Notes under the pieces: model-generated | Database searches by the model: none | Told to the model about the DNA's origin: nothing | The model's input: only the letters and a program-made list of their open reading frames with translations | Shown: piece by piece, positions 12,153 through 23,600 of the stretch | Layout: every line of letters begins with the position of its first letter | Position numbering within the stretch: position 1 is the first letter of the stretch | Position numbers and translations under genes: made by a program | Assembly (NCBI GenBank): GCA_009192285.1 | Contig: WBVU01000003.1 | Coordinates: 5,239,973-5,303,972, forward strand | Direction of reading: 5' to 3' | Source of the DNA: Morchella semilibera | Lineage: Eukaryota > Ascomycota > Pezizomycetes > Pezizales > Morchellaceae | DNA: 64,000 bases

Positions 12153-12924
12153 ATGTCGCAAATACCAACCTCACAGCCCTACGCCTGGCCTCACGACAGC
12201 TCCCTCTCCCCTCTCACTACGGCCCTAGTAATAATCGACATGCAAAAAGACTGTCCGTCCTCCCCTCTCCCCCGCCCCGCCTCTCTCGCCAAGACCCTAC
12301 TAACACCCCACCTCCCCAGTCTGTGCCCCTGGCGGATACCTCGATTCGCAAGGCTACTCCCTCGCCCCAACCAACATTGTCATCCCCCAGATCGCCGCCC
12401 TGCTCTCCCTCGCACGCAAACTGGCCTTTCCGATCTTCCATACGCGCGAGGGTCACCGCCCTGATCTCTCCGACCTCCCCGCCCGTGAACTCTTCCGCAG
12501 CCGCAACAACGCCGCGCAGATTGGAATTGGCGATGTTGGGCCAATGGGGCGCCTGCTGATTCGCGGTGAGGAGGGCCACGACATCATCGAAGAGCTAAAG
12601 CCGCGCTCCGGGGAGCCCATCGTGGATAAGCCGGGGAAGAGCGCATTTGCGTATACGGACTTTGAGCTGCTGCTGAAGGTGCGCGGCGTCAAGAATCTGG
12701 TCATTGTTGGCGTCACGACGGATGTGTGTGTGCATTCGACGATGAGGGAAGCGAATGATAGGGGTTATGATTGCCTGCTGGTTGCAGATGCGTGTGGGGC
12801 GAGTGTCGGGACGCTGCATGAGGCGGCGGTGGAGATGGTGAGGACTGAGGGGGGCATCTTTGGCGCAACGGCGGTGTGTAAAGAGGTTTTGGAGGCCATG
12901 GAGAGAGGCGCGAGGGAAGATTAG
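12153..12924 (+). CDS. isochorismatase-family cysteine hydrolase (234 aa)
   Basis: Exons are 12153-12252 and 12320-12924; the 67 bp intron (GTCCGT...CCCCAG) restores the family signature I-D-M-Q-K-D-F-C-x-P-G-G across the junction, which proves the splice. The catalytic triad is visible: Asp29, Lys140 (in D-K-P-G-K-S-A-F) and Cys170 (in V-T-T-D-V-C-V-H-S-T), with the cis-peptide V-T-T just before the nucleophile. Length is close to the family norm for single-domain members. Such enzymes hydrolyse amides or enol ethers (isochorismate, nicotinamide, ureidoacrylate, biuret and others), and sequence alone does not tell which. No signal peptide, so cytosolic. The 3' end faces the 3' end of an APC permease 224 bp away; the pair may act on uptake and breakdown of one nitrogen compound, which is inference. 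Sense-strand composition switches from C-rich to G-rich along the gene. Confidence 0.93.
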
Positions 12925-13148
12925 TGGACCAACAGGGTTGCTATGTTGGAGTCATTGTGAATACGGAAATGGACGGGTTATTTTTTTATTTATTTCCTGT
13001 TTATTTTATTACCGGCGTTAAAGGCTTTTGGAGTGAGTGACTATGAGTCTAGTACAGATTATAAATACATTTCATATAAAGAAAATAGATTTTTTAAACT
13101 ATTAATAAACAAAAAAGATAAAAAAGACAAAAACCCGCCAAACGATCA

Positions 13149-14797
13149 TTACCTACTCCCCTCGCCCTCATCGGCCAACTTTTCCGCCGCCTCCTTATAA
13201 TATCTGGGCCCTTTATACACGCCCCTCGCACCGCCCAACCACCAAGCAGTGATCAGTGTCACCAGTCCCACCACAATCACGCTCGTCCAGTTCATATTCG
13301 TCTTTGTGACCGGCTTCACAAAGGGGAAGCAGAAGAAGACCACCATGACGGCAATCCACGCCAGACTCCCGATATTGACCACCCACCCCCATCTGCCCAG
13401 CCAGAAGGGCCCAGGCACCACTCCCTTCCTCCCGGTGGCCACATGGCCGCCAATGGCCCCGGCATAGCTCAGCGAGCTCAGCACCACGTACGACGTGATG
13501 AGCGCACTGAACGCCGTGGTGCTCAGCACATAGACCACGCTCAGCAGGGTCGCGCAGGCGCTCACCGCCACCGTCGCCCTCACGGGCCCGCCCAGGCGCT
13601 TATCCACCACGGCGAAGTAACCGCCGAAGGGGACGGCCCCGTCCCTCGCCAGGGACCACCAGGTGCGCCCGCCGGTGATCAGCGTGCCGATGAGCGTGGG
13701 GAACGTGGCGACAAAGAGCACGACTGTCAGGCCGACGGCGCCCGCCGTGCTCCCGGTGGCCTGTCGGTAGATCTCGGCGGTGGGGAAGCGGCTGGTGCTG
13801 TCGAGCACGGCCGGAAGGTCGCTGATGCTGTAGAACAGCGCAATGAGGTATATGAATGCCGTTGCGAAGCTGGTGGCGAGCTGCAGCAGGATCCCCTTTG
13901 GCACGTTGCGCTCGGGGCTGGGGATCTCCTCGGACAGGTGCGACAGGCTGTCGGGCGTGCCCACGGCGAAGGCTGCGTTGATCAGGCCGAGGACGAAGCA
14001 GAGGCCGTCGTTGTCCCAGCCCGTGCGGTCCGCGTAGGTGCTCCACACGTCGGCGTTACTGGCGCGGCGGCCCCGGGGCATGACGGCGAGCACGATGACC
14101 GTCACTACCAGCCCGCCCATGGACAGCCAGAGGGCCGCCGAGTTGATTGCTGGGAGGCGCTTGTGGCAGAGCACGACGATCGCGCAGCAGAGCCAGTTGA
14201 CGAGCTGGAAGGCGACAAAGACGTGCCATGCCTGCCACGAGGTCTCGGGGTGCGTGAGGTTCCAGAGGGCGACGAGCTCGTTGCCCAGCGTGCTGGAGAT
14301 GGAGGATGCGCTGAGGAGCCAGCCGGAGAGGTTCAGGAGGCCGGTGTAGAAGCCGAGGGCGCGGCCGTGGACCGGGCCGCCGGTGGTGGTGGCAATGTGG
14401 TAGACGCCGCCGGAGGAGGGGATGGACGAGATGAGCTCGCAGAGGGAGAGCGAGATGAGGGTGTAGAAGAAGGTGACGAGGAGGAGGCCGTAGAGGACGG
14501 CCATGGGCCCGCCGTTGAAGATGGCGAGAACTATGGTGCCGCCGGTGAGGGACCAGGCACTGTTTCAGTTGCAATGTCAATCAGTGGTCGGTTTTTCGAC
14601 CCCCCCCCCACCTCGCGGAGGAATATCCCCCATGGGGAATGGAAATGCTAACTGGCCCAGGGAGAGAGGACTCACTTTGCAACGACGATCCCGAGACTCG
14701 TCAGCGATAACAGCCCAAAACTTCTGTTCATCTGCTGCTTATGGCCCAGCGCCGTCTCGAGCTTCAGGGCATCGCGGTCCTCGGCACTGACGCTCAT
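13149..14797 (-). CDS. APC-superfamily amino-acid/choline/GABA-type permease (510 aa)
   Basis: Minus strand, exon 1 14797-14676 and exon 2 14559-13149. The intron (14560-14675, 116 bp) starts GTGAGT and ends ACAG; joining gives the continuous V-V-A-N-A-W-S-L-T-G-G family segment. The N-terminal cytosolic part carries G-H-K-Q-Q-M-N-R-S-F (residues about 18-27), followed by the F-N-G-G-P motif ending helix 1 (residues 55-59). The conserved loop S-H-L-S-E-E-I-P-x-P-E-R-N-V-P-K lies near residues 247-262, and around a dozen hydrophobic helices run through the protein. These are hallmarks of fungal plasma-membrane permeases of the choline/GABA/amino-acid branch. The substrate cannot be fixed. It converges with the isochorismatase-family gene. 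A poly-C tract sits inside the intron. Confidence 0.93.
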
Positions 14798-17642
14798 CGT
14801 TGCCGCTTCGAGGGTTGTTTTCTCCTCCACCGGCATATTCTGGTGGATATATTCAGGGTCTAGGTGGGGGGGGGGGGGGAGGGTATGCGTATACAGACAG
14901 ACAGGACAGGACAGGTCCTACAGGAGTGGGGAGGGTGCCAGAAGCAAGTTCAGATGACTGCAAACAGGGCAGGCAGAGGGTTTTATGTGGATGAAGAAGA
15001 AGGGCAATGGTATATGCCCTCCACACATATAGTTTTACCTACCGCTGCAGCGGCGGTGAGAATGTACCATAGGACATATAATGAGATTAATGGGGCTGGC
15101 TGCTGGCTGCTAACTACTTTTCTAGATGTTTATAGATGGGTGCTAACTACATGTACCTACCTCTTTTTTTTTTTTTCCTTTTCCCTTCTTTTCTTTTCTT
15201 CTTCTTGGACACCTACCCGGCCGGATATGCCCATTGAGAGAGAGGGGAGAAAGAGAGAGCGCCACCAGGGGGGGTTGTGAAAACTGCGTTCCTTTTGCTA
15301 ATAGCGGGTGAGGGTGTCCACTGTCAAGTTCGTGTTAGGTAAGTAGAGTAGCCCCTCCCGCTGCAGGATAGATGTATCATGTACCCACGATCGTGGTGGG
15401 AAGGTTAGGTGGGTAGAGAGCTGGGATGGGCCTGGATTAACTACATGTAACGTACTCTAGCTGATCGGTCGAGTACCGGGTTTAATTCACGTTCGGGATT
15501 TAGGATCTGGTCGAGTAGGTATACATAGTAGAAAGGAGAGGAGCATTAAATAGTAGTATTTCAATGTAGCTATAGAAATATGTAGTAATTATTTTACTTC
15601 CACTTTAGTGATCGATAGCGAACGAGCCAATGATCGCGCCGTCCGTAATAAAAAATACCCCCCACACACCCCTGCCGCGCTAATAATCCCCTCTACTCCC
15701 ACATACCAGTTATCATTTCACACCACCAGTAGGCGAACTCCTACCCGTCTGGTAGCTGAGCATGAGGTGGAAAAAAAAGAATTAACTAGATCCCCCCACA
15801 CCGCCGCCATCATCATCCCATCTTCGGGATCCATTGACCTGGAATGGGGAGCTGCAGCTGGTAATTGCAAATAACTGGTATCATATAAGGTGGTTTGCAG
15901 GTGTCAACATGCTTCCGTGACAGACAGGTAAACCCAGTAGAGTGCAAGATACATGTATGTACCAACTACATACTCCACATTAGCATATACATGTAACATT
16001 GTAATTTTGATTTGATGTCGACGTTGCGACGCGAAAGCCACCAGAACACCTCTCCCCGATCCCGGATCCCCCCCACGTCCGATGTTTCCAATCTCCCAAT
16101 CATCAACTTATGGCAAAACCATCCACCCCTAGGAGTGGTATATATTATGATACGATGGGGGGGGGGGGGGTGCAATCAATAAATATGCAGCCACATTGAC
16201 ACGATACATATTATCATTATATTGTCGGAGGGTGGTGGTGGTTTTTCGGGAGGGTGTTTTTCCGACTAATCATCAACAACAACACTCGCCCCGCCTCGGT
16301 CGGTACCTGCCTGCCTGTGACAGTAGCTACATAGATGCTGTACGTACTCTTGATACCGGCACCGGGAGTAGAAACTCTAGACTACGTATTCGCACACGCA
16401 TAACAGTACATGTAATAATCATAACAAAAGAAAAAGAGAAAGGATCCCATCTGGTGATCCCATCCCCATCCCAATCCCCTCCATCCCACGCGAGCTTAAT
16501 TACGGCGATGATTTACCTACAAAATCTGGACCCGGTTGGTTGCCATGCCATGCTGGGTTTGGGTAATTACAACCCGGCTAGTACTAGCCCTAGCAACGAT
16601 GCAAAAGCGGAGGGGAGAAAAGAAAAAGGAAGGAAGAAAAGAAAAGCAGGGGAAGAGGGTGAACCGTGAGGTGAGAGAGAGGGAAAAAGCAACGTGTATG
16701 TTCGGCCCCGGTATTTCAGGTGAGGTTCACGACGACGGACGCAGCACCGTCATGATCAAGACGCAAAAAAAAAAAAAAAGAAAGAAAGAAAAGAAAGAAA
16801 AGAAAAGAAAAGTGTACTTAGTATGCGGAAGTGGAGAAAAAAATATTCTCCGGACCGCGACTACCGGGTATGTCTTGGGAGGAAAGGATGATTACGAGAA
16901 GATGACGAGAAAAAAGTATAGAGTAGAGGCAAATTACTATATACTCTATAGGAGACAGAAATGGACGGAGAGAAACGTGCTAGGGTTCCCTAGAGAGAAC
17001 TGGAAACGTTATTATGATTCGACCCCATGTGTATTCTACCACCCAATTCCAATTCCACCATCCAATTCCACCACCCAATTCCACCACGAGGCGTATGTAC
17101 CTGCAGGCCACGAGAGAATTCAAGAATAGCCCCGGAAAACCCGGAAACCTGACTTTGAAAAAAAAATACCGGCAGAAAGCTGATCTACACCATGCCATGT
17201 AGGTACGTACATACATAATGTACCCCCCCCCCTCTCTCTGTACCTACATGCAGGTACCTACATGTATATGTACATTCTCCTGGAGAAAAGCAGTTAGCCA
17301 CTGAGAGAGTGGCCTGGCCGTCTCGCTACCTCATCAGATCCATCTCCCAGATGAGGTAGGGATAGCATCTTGGCCTGCGCTTTTTTTTTTTGCATGGCGG
17401 GGTGAAGAGCGAGGCGAGGCAAGCTAGAGATTCCCTCCCTAGTCCTGGATGGCCATCAGTGGGGGGGGGGGGGGCAATCTGGTCATGGGAGATGTGGGAT
17501 AAAGTATACCTACTGCCCGCCGCCCAGATGCTGGGTAGAGAGTGGATTAATGGTTGGTCGGTGCTTGTGAAAAGGGAAGTTGAAGGTGAGTCCGTATACT
17601 TACATGATCTGCAGAGATATTCGCATACCTATATCTGCATAG

Positions 17643-17673
<31 letters not shown>

Positions 17674-17759
17674 TCGCATTAGTACCGTCGTGATATGTGG
17701 GGACTGACTGAAATGGTGCCACTTATAGAGCAGATCAACTATATACAGCACCACTTGCC
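14798..17759. other. 3 kb intergenic region with simple repeats
   Basis: Likely contains the permease promoter (near 14800-15100) and the promoter of the gene at 17760. Simple sequence dominates: G tracts near 14867-14879, 16156-16170 and 17461-17474, a purine AAAG/AAG tract at 16766-16812, a CCAATTCCACCA-type minisatellite at 17037-17090, and a TA dinucleotide run at 17644-17672. TACATGTA occurs near 15149, 15444, 15951, 15990, 16410 and 17263. The frames at 16196-16669 and 16536-17129 are produced by purine-rich simple sequence, and I do not support a gene there. Confidence 0.45.
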
Positions 17760-19377
17760 ATGGCTCTCTCCTCCCCCACACCTCACCAGCTCACAGTCGA
17801 ATCGTGGATCTTTTACTCTATTGGTGTGCTGCTCATTTCTGGGCGAATGTTTGTCTCTCCAATTAATACTGCACTTTCTTGCCCTACAGTTACACTTGTA
17901 CATGTGCTGATAAGCTGGGGTAGATGTTCCCGCCGACTCGTCCTGGGTGCGTTCAGGCAATTGCAGACCGAAGATTGGTTAATGGTCTTCAATGGCGTGC
18001 GTTTTCCCCCTCTCGTTTGTTTTGTGTTTATTTGCACTTTTTATATTTCTATTTTTAAAAAAGAAAAATACGAATACGTGCTGGGCTGCAAGTCACTAAC
18101 AAGCATCTGTGCAGTTCATATACACAATCTTGATGATTGGAATCAACATCTCCGGCCGCACAGCCACCAACCTACTTCTCCCCGGCGAGCTAGAGACCCT
18201 GACGCCGGACGACATCGAGCTGCGAATTTATGGAAGCAAAATTGTCATCCTGCTCGAGCAGGCAATGCTGATTGTCACTTGGGGGATCAAGGGGTGCATG
18301 ATACTCATGTATCACCGCCTCACGAGCAGACTCAATATGCAGATTGTCATCAAAGCCATCGCAGTATATATTGTGGTGGGATTCGTTGCGTGTGAGCTCG
18401 CGTGGTTTTTAAGTTGTAGGCCCTTTAAGGGGTACTGGATGTTGCCGGTGCCAATGGGTATGTTTTTATTGGTTGTTGCTTCCCGTTGTTATATACCTTC
18501 TCATTCGTTCGGTTATCTCGAGAAATCTCTCCTGGCCATCATTGGCTCGACAGGAAATTAAAAACATTGCTAACCACGGACCCGGACTCTAAACATAGAG
18601 CAATGCGCAACATACCAACATTATTCAATCACGCAAGCAACCTTCAACATCTCCTCCGACCTTATGATGCTCGCCGTCGGCATTCCCCTTCTTATGAAGG
18701 CCAAAGTCGAAGCTAAAAAGTGCGCCGGTCCCTCCAAATACCCCTTTTTCTTTTTTCGGGTCGAACTAACCAACCAATTCAACGAACAGGAAGATAATCC
18801 TCGTCGGCATCTTCTCCTGTGGTGTCTTTGTCGTAAGCTATCCCCCCCCCCCCCCCGGCGCGGCCCCCACCACTACTTCCACCCCACACGAGATCCTGAC
18901 TGCAGATCGGCATAGATCCTTGCTGCATGTCTAAATAAATACTACAACTTCTCAAATCCCTTCACGACAATCTATATGCTGTGGTATATCCGCGAGTCGT
19001 CGACCGCTATCTATGTATCCAACCTGCCGATGCTCTGGCCGCTCTTCCGACGCCTCTTCAATGTCGGCAGATTCGCAGACCACAGTACTGGCCAGAAGTA
19101 TGTCCACTCGGGCGGTGAACCGCTTAGTGTTTTGTCAAGGAGGGGGCCCGGTGGTACCAGGGATACCAGGGATACCAGGGATAGCACAAGCTTTGCGGGA
19201 AGTGAGGAGAGGATTAATAAAGGCGCAGAAGAGGGCGTGTTGGAGATTGAGCAGAGGTTCTCTTTCTCGATTGAAAAGGGGGGGGTAGACGTGGAGCTTG
19301 GCAGGGGAGAGGGGCCAAGTAAGATGGGGGGAGGGCATAAGGGGAGTCATACAACAACCATTTCTGCAGCCAGGTAG
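17760..19377 (+). CDS. fungal rhodopsin-domain integral membrane protein (376 aa, six exons)
   Basis: Exons 17760-17848, 17924-17996, 18115-18457, 18599-18719, 18790-18832 and 18916-19377; introns of 75, 118, 141, 70 and 83 bp all obey GT...AG, keep the frame, and several have CTAAC-type branch sites. The spliced protein has the layout of the large Pezizomycotina family of seven-helix proteins with a rhodopsin-like domain. Family marks include an R-x-x-x-x-L-Q-T-E-D-W segment after helix 1, a central C-R-P-F-x-G-Y-W motif, Q-C-A-T-Y-Q-H-Y before helix 5, the N-I-S-S-D-L-x-M stretch, and an R-E-S-S-T-A-I-Y-V-S-N-L-P motif before the C-terminal tail. The last 90 residues are hydrophilic and presumably cytosolic, with a short R-D-T repeat (19157-19181). 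Members of this family are not opsins in a light-sensing sense and mostly lack assigned functions. A C tract interrupts intron 5. Confidence 0.9.
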
Positions 19378-20220
19378 ATCTGAGTCAGTTGTCTTGTTCC
19401 CTCCTGGGGTGGGCTTTTGATGTATACCTATCGTTCGTGATTTTCCCTATGTCTGTGTTTATGGTTTCTCTTTTATTATGGATATGCGGTGGCGCCATTG
19501 AGTCATGTACTTGTACGTTTTATATGGGATTGGTAAAAAGGTTGGGCTAAAAATTATCTTCTGTTGTATAAATGTAGTCCTAGGTAGTAATCAACTAGTT
19601 TTAGCGGTACGCAATGGAACCTGTGGCTATAGATTTCATGCAGAGTCCATCGATCTTCCATGTACGTCAGGATTCAAGACTTTGAAACGACTACTACCGT
19701 GGTATCAACCTTATTATATCTGGTTGCATTTTCACCCACCATCACTCGGCCCTACAACTTTCAAAACCCGCACACACACCCCCCCCCCCCCCGGCCGGGG
19801 CATAAACTGAAAAAAGGTACCAACATCTAGATCTACACACTGATCCCCTTTAGCGCGGGAACCTTAAGTCCGGAAATCTGGTTCAAGGTCTCGGTCCCCT
19901 TCAGCGCGCGCGTGGTATATGTCTCAAATCCTTGCCCCTTGGAGAAGAGATGTGTCTTGGAATTTGCTTTTTCCCCCTTAGCTTTTCATCCTCACGGTAC
20001 CTCATTCCGCACACCAGATTAAAAACCCCACGACAACAACTCTCCTTTGCGGACAAGTTCAAGTTTACCGTTCTTCGTCCGCCATTCAACATCGAACGAA
20101 CGGCGTCGGTGGTCAGGTTAGCCTAGGTTAGCCACGGACCGGAACTTACTCCTCTATTATATCTACTTGCTCAACTCCTTTGCATAAGAAGAAGTTGCGC
20201 TGGACTAAAATGCACCACCG
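19378..20220. other. intergenic region
   Basis: No supportable coding sequence. It contains a C tract near 19780-19792 and a stretch at 19840-19915 with two GCGCG-containing blocks. C/T-rich sequence precedes the ATG at 20221. Other frames here are short and unconnected. Confidence 0.35.
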
Positions 20221-20612
20221 ATGCCGCCGACGCAGCCCTCAAGACAACCTCCAAATGCAGAAACAATTATCATCTCGTTCCTATGCGGAAGCCTAGTGCT
20301 ATCGTTCCTCCTGGCGGCGCTCGCCGCGGTCATGAGGGTCTATCCAAAGCCGCGGGTGGTGCCATTTATTAAGAGGATCTTGGCGAAGATGAGGAGGACA
20401 CCACCGCCGCCGCCGCCGGCGGATGCTGCGCAGGAGGAGTTACCAGAGGTGCAACAGAGGGAGGTACAGTTGGTGGATGCGCCGTTCGATTTTGGGTTAA
20501 GAGAGGATGTGGGGAGTGCGATCGGTGAGTAAGAGGATCTTGGCTTTGATAAGGGTGCGACTAACGCGTCTGGTGTGTAGCGTATCCTCCGCCAGTTATG
20601 GCTCGTAACTAA
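20221..20612 (+). CDS. small single-pass membrane protein, unknown (111 aa)
   Basis: Exons 20221-20524 and 20581-20612, joined across a 56 bp intron (GTGAGT, branch GACTAAC, acceptor TAG) with matching phase, adding a ten-residue Pro-rich end. A strongly hydrophobic stretch lies at residues about 13-39 (I-I-I-S-F-L then Leu/Ala-rich), followed by a basic segment (Lys/Arg, residues 40-60) and a run of six prolines. By the positive-inside rule, the C-terminal tail would face the cytosol. Not recognised. Composition is GC-rich and coding-like. An out-of-frame ATG 11 bases upstream (20210) is a competing but weaker start. Confidence 0.65.
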
Positions 20613-23600
20613 TGAAGGTTCATTTTTTTTTTGGGTTGGAGTTTTTGGGTTGGTTTATGATTTGGTTTCTTTTGTTGGTTGGCGTTTGTGATTGCTGGTA
20701 AGTATCTTATAATCTGGAGATCGAGATCTGGAGGAGTAGGAGGAGGAGGTTTAATGGCGCACGAAAGTTGTTCGTTGCGGTGACTGCTATACTGAATTGT
20801 TTCCTTTGTCAATGAAGTTGAAGATATATCAACAGTATGTATGAGTGTGTAAATGTAATGAGCTTAGGGTAATATAATGCTAATTGATGATAACATAAAC
20901 ATAATAACTGGGATGACTCCTTATTCACTTTCATCTGAGCCAGTTGTGGACTTGATCAATTGAGTTCTTTTCTTTAGTGTGCAGTCCCAGCTATCTCACT
21001 CGTTCTTGATATTTGTCATATATCGTAGGTTTCAGCGCCTGTATCATAAAATGTCAGTCTTACTACGCGTATGTGGTATTACTTGTTGAGAATTGTTTAA
21101 GACGAGATGGAGAGACTGAGGTATCCAAGTTACATACACGTCGCGTGTGTTCTTGAATGAAATTTGTCCCACGTGATGTAAGGGGTATTGTACCTGTTTG
21201 AGATTTTTGGCCTGCATTATGGCGTCTGCAACTGCTGTGTCAGGGTCAGGGTCAACAACGTATGAATATGTATGTGTATGATGTAGGTAACCTGCCGTAT
21301 TCCAGGTTGTACAAAAACGCTCTTTGGTTTCATTGGCACTGATCTACTTTAATAGATAGCGCTATTATTGTAAAGGTATAGTTGTAACTTGTCCCCCTGA
21401 GGTGCGTCGACGAGTAATAAGTGGAGCCTCAACGCCCAATCCAGGATACACGTATGTATGTATGCGCCAGTCTTTGGAGGTTTCGATTTCGTCACTGTGT
21501 AACAGCAACTAACTTCGATCGAGTTACCAGAATTAGAGACAAACTAAACTTCAATATCAAAGACAATTTTCGCGGGGCTCTCGATTACTCTAGAAGGCGG
21601 GTATCGGTGGATTTTATCCGAGAGGGCAATCGTGTGCAACCTACCTCATTGCTCGCTGTTTAGTGCATTAAAATCCCCTCGTGTCAAGCTAAGTAGCTAT
21701 TGTTTCAAGCCTAAGGGACTTGGCTTTTAAATCTTCGTTTCCAAGTCAGGGTTCCGCTATCAAAAATAGGATATCGTTTTGGAACCCACATTGCATTAGC
21801 CTACATATTGATCAGCTGTGGTTGCTAGGCGCAGGTCTGTCAAACATGTTAGCGAGCTGAGGGTGGAATGGAGGGGGGGTGAGCATGCAGAGGAAAAAAA
21901 GGGTCTAGCTATCAGACTGAGTGATCGAGCTAACATGGGGAGTTTCGGAAGAACTTGATCGCATTATCTTAACCCACCTAGGATCCAAAGATAAAACCAG
22001 TAACTGGTGAAACCGCCTAGGCAGGCCAAGTGCTATACCAAAGGATTGCCCTGGCGGGGGAAGGCTTTTCAATCAGGCATATAAGCATGTGAGACGCCGA
22101 GTGATCTTCCATGTTTCCGGGACAAGGCCCTGATCAGGAGGTGTCTGGAAAACCCAGGGTTAGGGTTCCATATCAACCGAGGGGAGCGGATTGGCTCAGA
22201 ATATTGAGGACTAGGTACTGTAGATGGGTGCGGGTAGATATTATGAAGAAGATGAAGGGAATGAAGAGATCATGTACGATGAGCCTGGGTCCTACGTGAT
22301 GTAAAGTTCATATCTGTCCTTATTTGCTGTTAGAGAAGTTGATATGTGCCGCGACTCATATGATCATGTAAGCATCTCCTCTTGCAGCTACACTTGCAGC
22401 TACACTTGCACTTGCAGCTACTCTACACTTGCACTTGCAGTTACATACACTTGCAGCTACAGGCAATGCAAGCTATCATAAGTTGCTAGAGCACATACCA
22501 GCGGGTATGTGGTGGGGGTACTCGTACTGTTTCCAGAACCTATGTCCTGCTTTGGACGTTGGAGGCGGCGAAATCTCGACACTTCCCCTTTCCTTTAAAC
22601 CATAACGACTTCCCGTGAAGCCGTGGTTTCCCGTCTCTGCGTGTGCGGTTGTGGCCTCTGTAATAATACCTCTGGACGGCTGATATCACGCATTGCGGAG
22701 AAATCGGGTTTATATTTATTTTGTAGTTGTGGAATAGTGTTGGTAAATGTGTGGATTTTGTTTTTGGTTTGATTTGCTTTTTGTTGATAGTTTCCTTCTC
22801 CTCCTTCTCCTCCTTCGTCTCCCTCTAGATCTCCTCCCTGCCCCTCCCCTCCCCCCCTTCTCTCCCATACCTCTCTAGAACCCCATCTCCCCAGCAAAAG
22901 GTATAAAGCTATGTATCTAGAATATCACATCCAAACAAACGCCACAGCGCCTGGTTGGAATCTCTCAGAGCCCTTACCAATATCACCATACTAACGCCCC
23001 CTGAGTTCTCGCCACTAGCGATCGATGGCAGAAACATGCGGCCAGAAAGACGTCTGTCGATCTTTATTATTATTAGCCATCTACTTAGGTGATGCTAGAG
23101 TACATGTAGTTGCGGATGACTACACGTAGCCGTAAATGTGAGCGTATGCTAGCATGCAATTGTATATTGCCAAGAGCGAACATAGTTGTTCCCTTGGGCC
23201 TTAGTTGAGTTAGTCCCCGGGGAACTAAGGCTTCTTTCTACTATAATGACGAGTACGACCTTCTGTTGAGGGCGTTGTCCAGGGTCGGGATCAGCTAGCG
23301 CTAGGTACGGATTGCGAGGGGGCCGGGGATTGGGGTGTACTAATAATAGGTTTTTGATGGCTTTTTTTTTTATATATTTTCCGTGTGCTCTAAGTTTTTT
23401 TCCAGAATCTATTAGACTTTAAATGCTACTTGTCTTCTTCCTACGATATACATGGCTGCGTGTATAGTATGAAAAAACGGGGTGAAATCAAGCTATCATA
23501 GGACTACGGAATTCAGCGACGAACACCTAAACAGCATTAGAGGAAGAATACTATACCAATACCGTATTTTTACCTCACTGCTAGCGTATTGACCCTCTTT

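Noticed and set aside
13443-14651. 402-codon + strand frame
   Set aside because: It is antisense to the permease, whose membrane helices and family motifs are clear; the + frame is a GC-rich shadow.
16196-17129. Overlapping Lys/Glu-rich frames
   Set aside because: Generated by purine simple repeats (AAAG tracts); no splice or start support.
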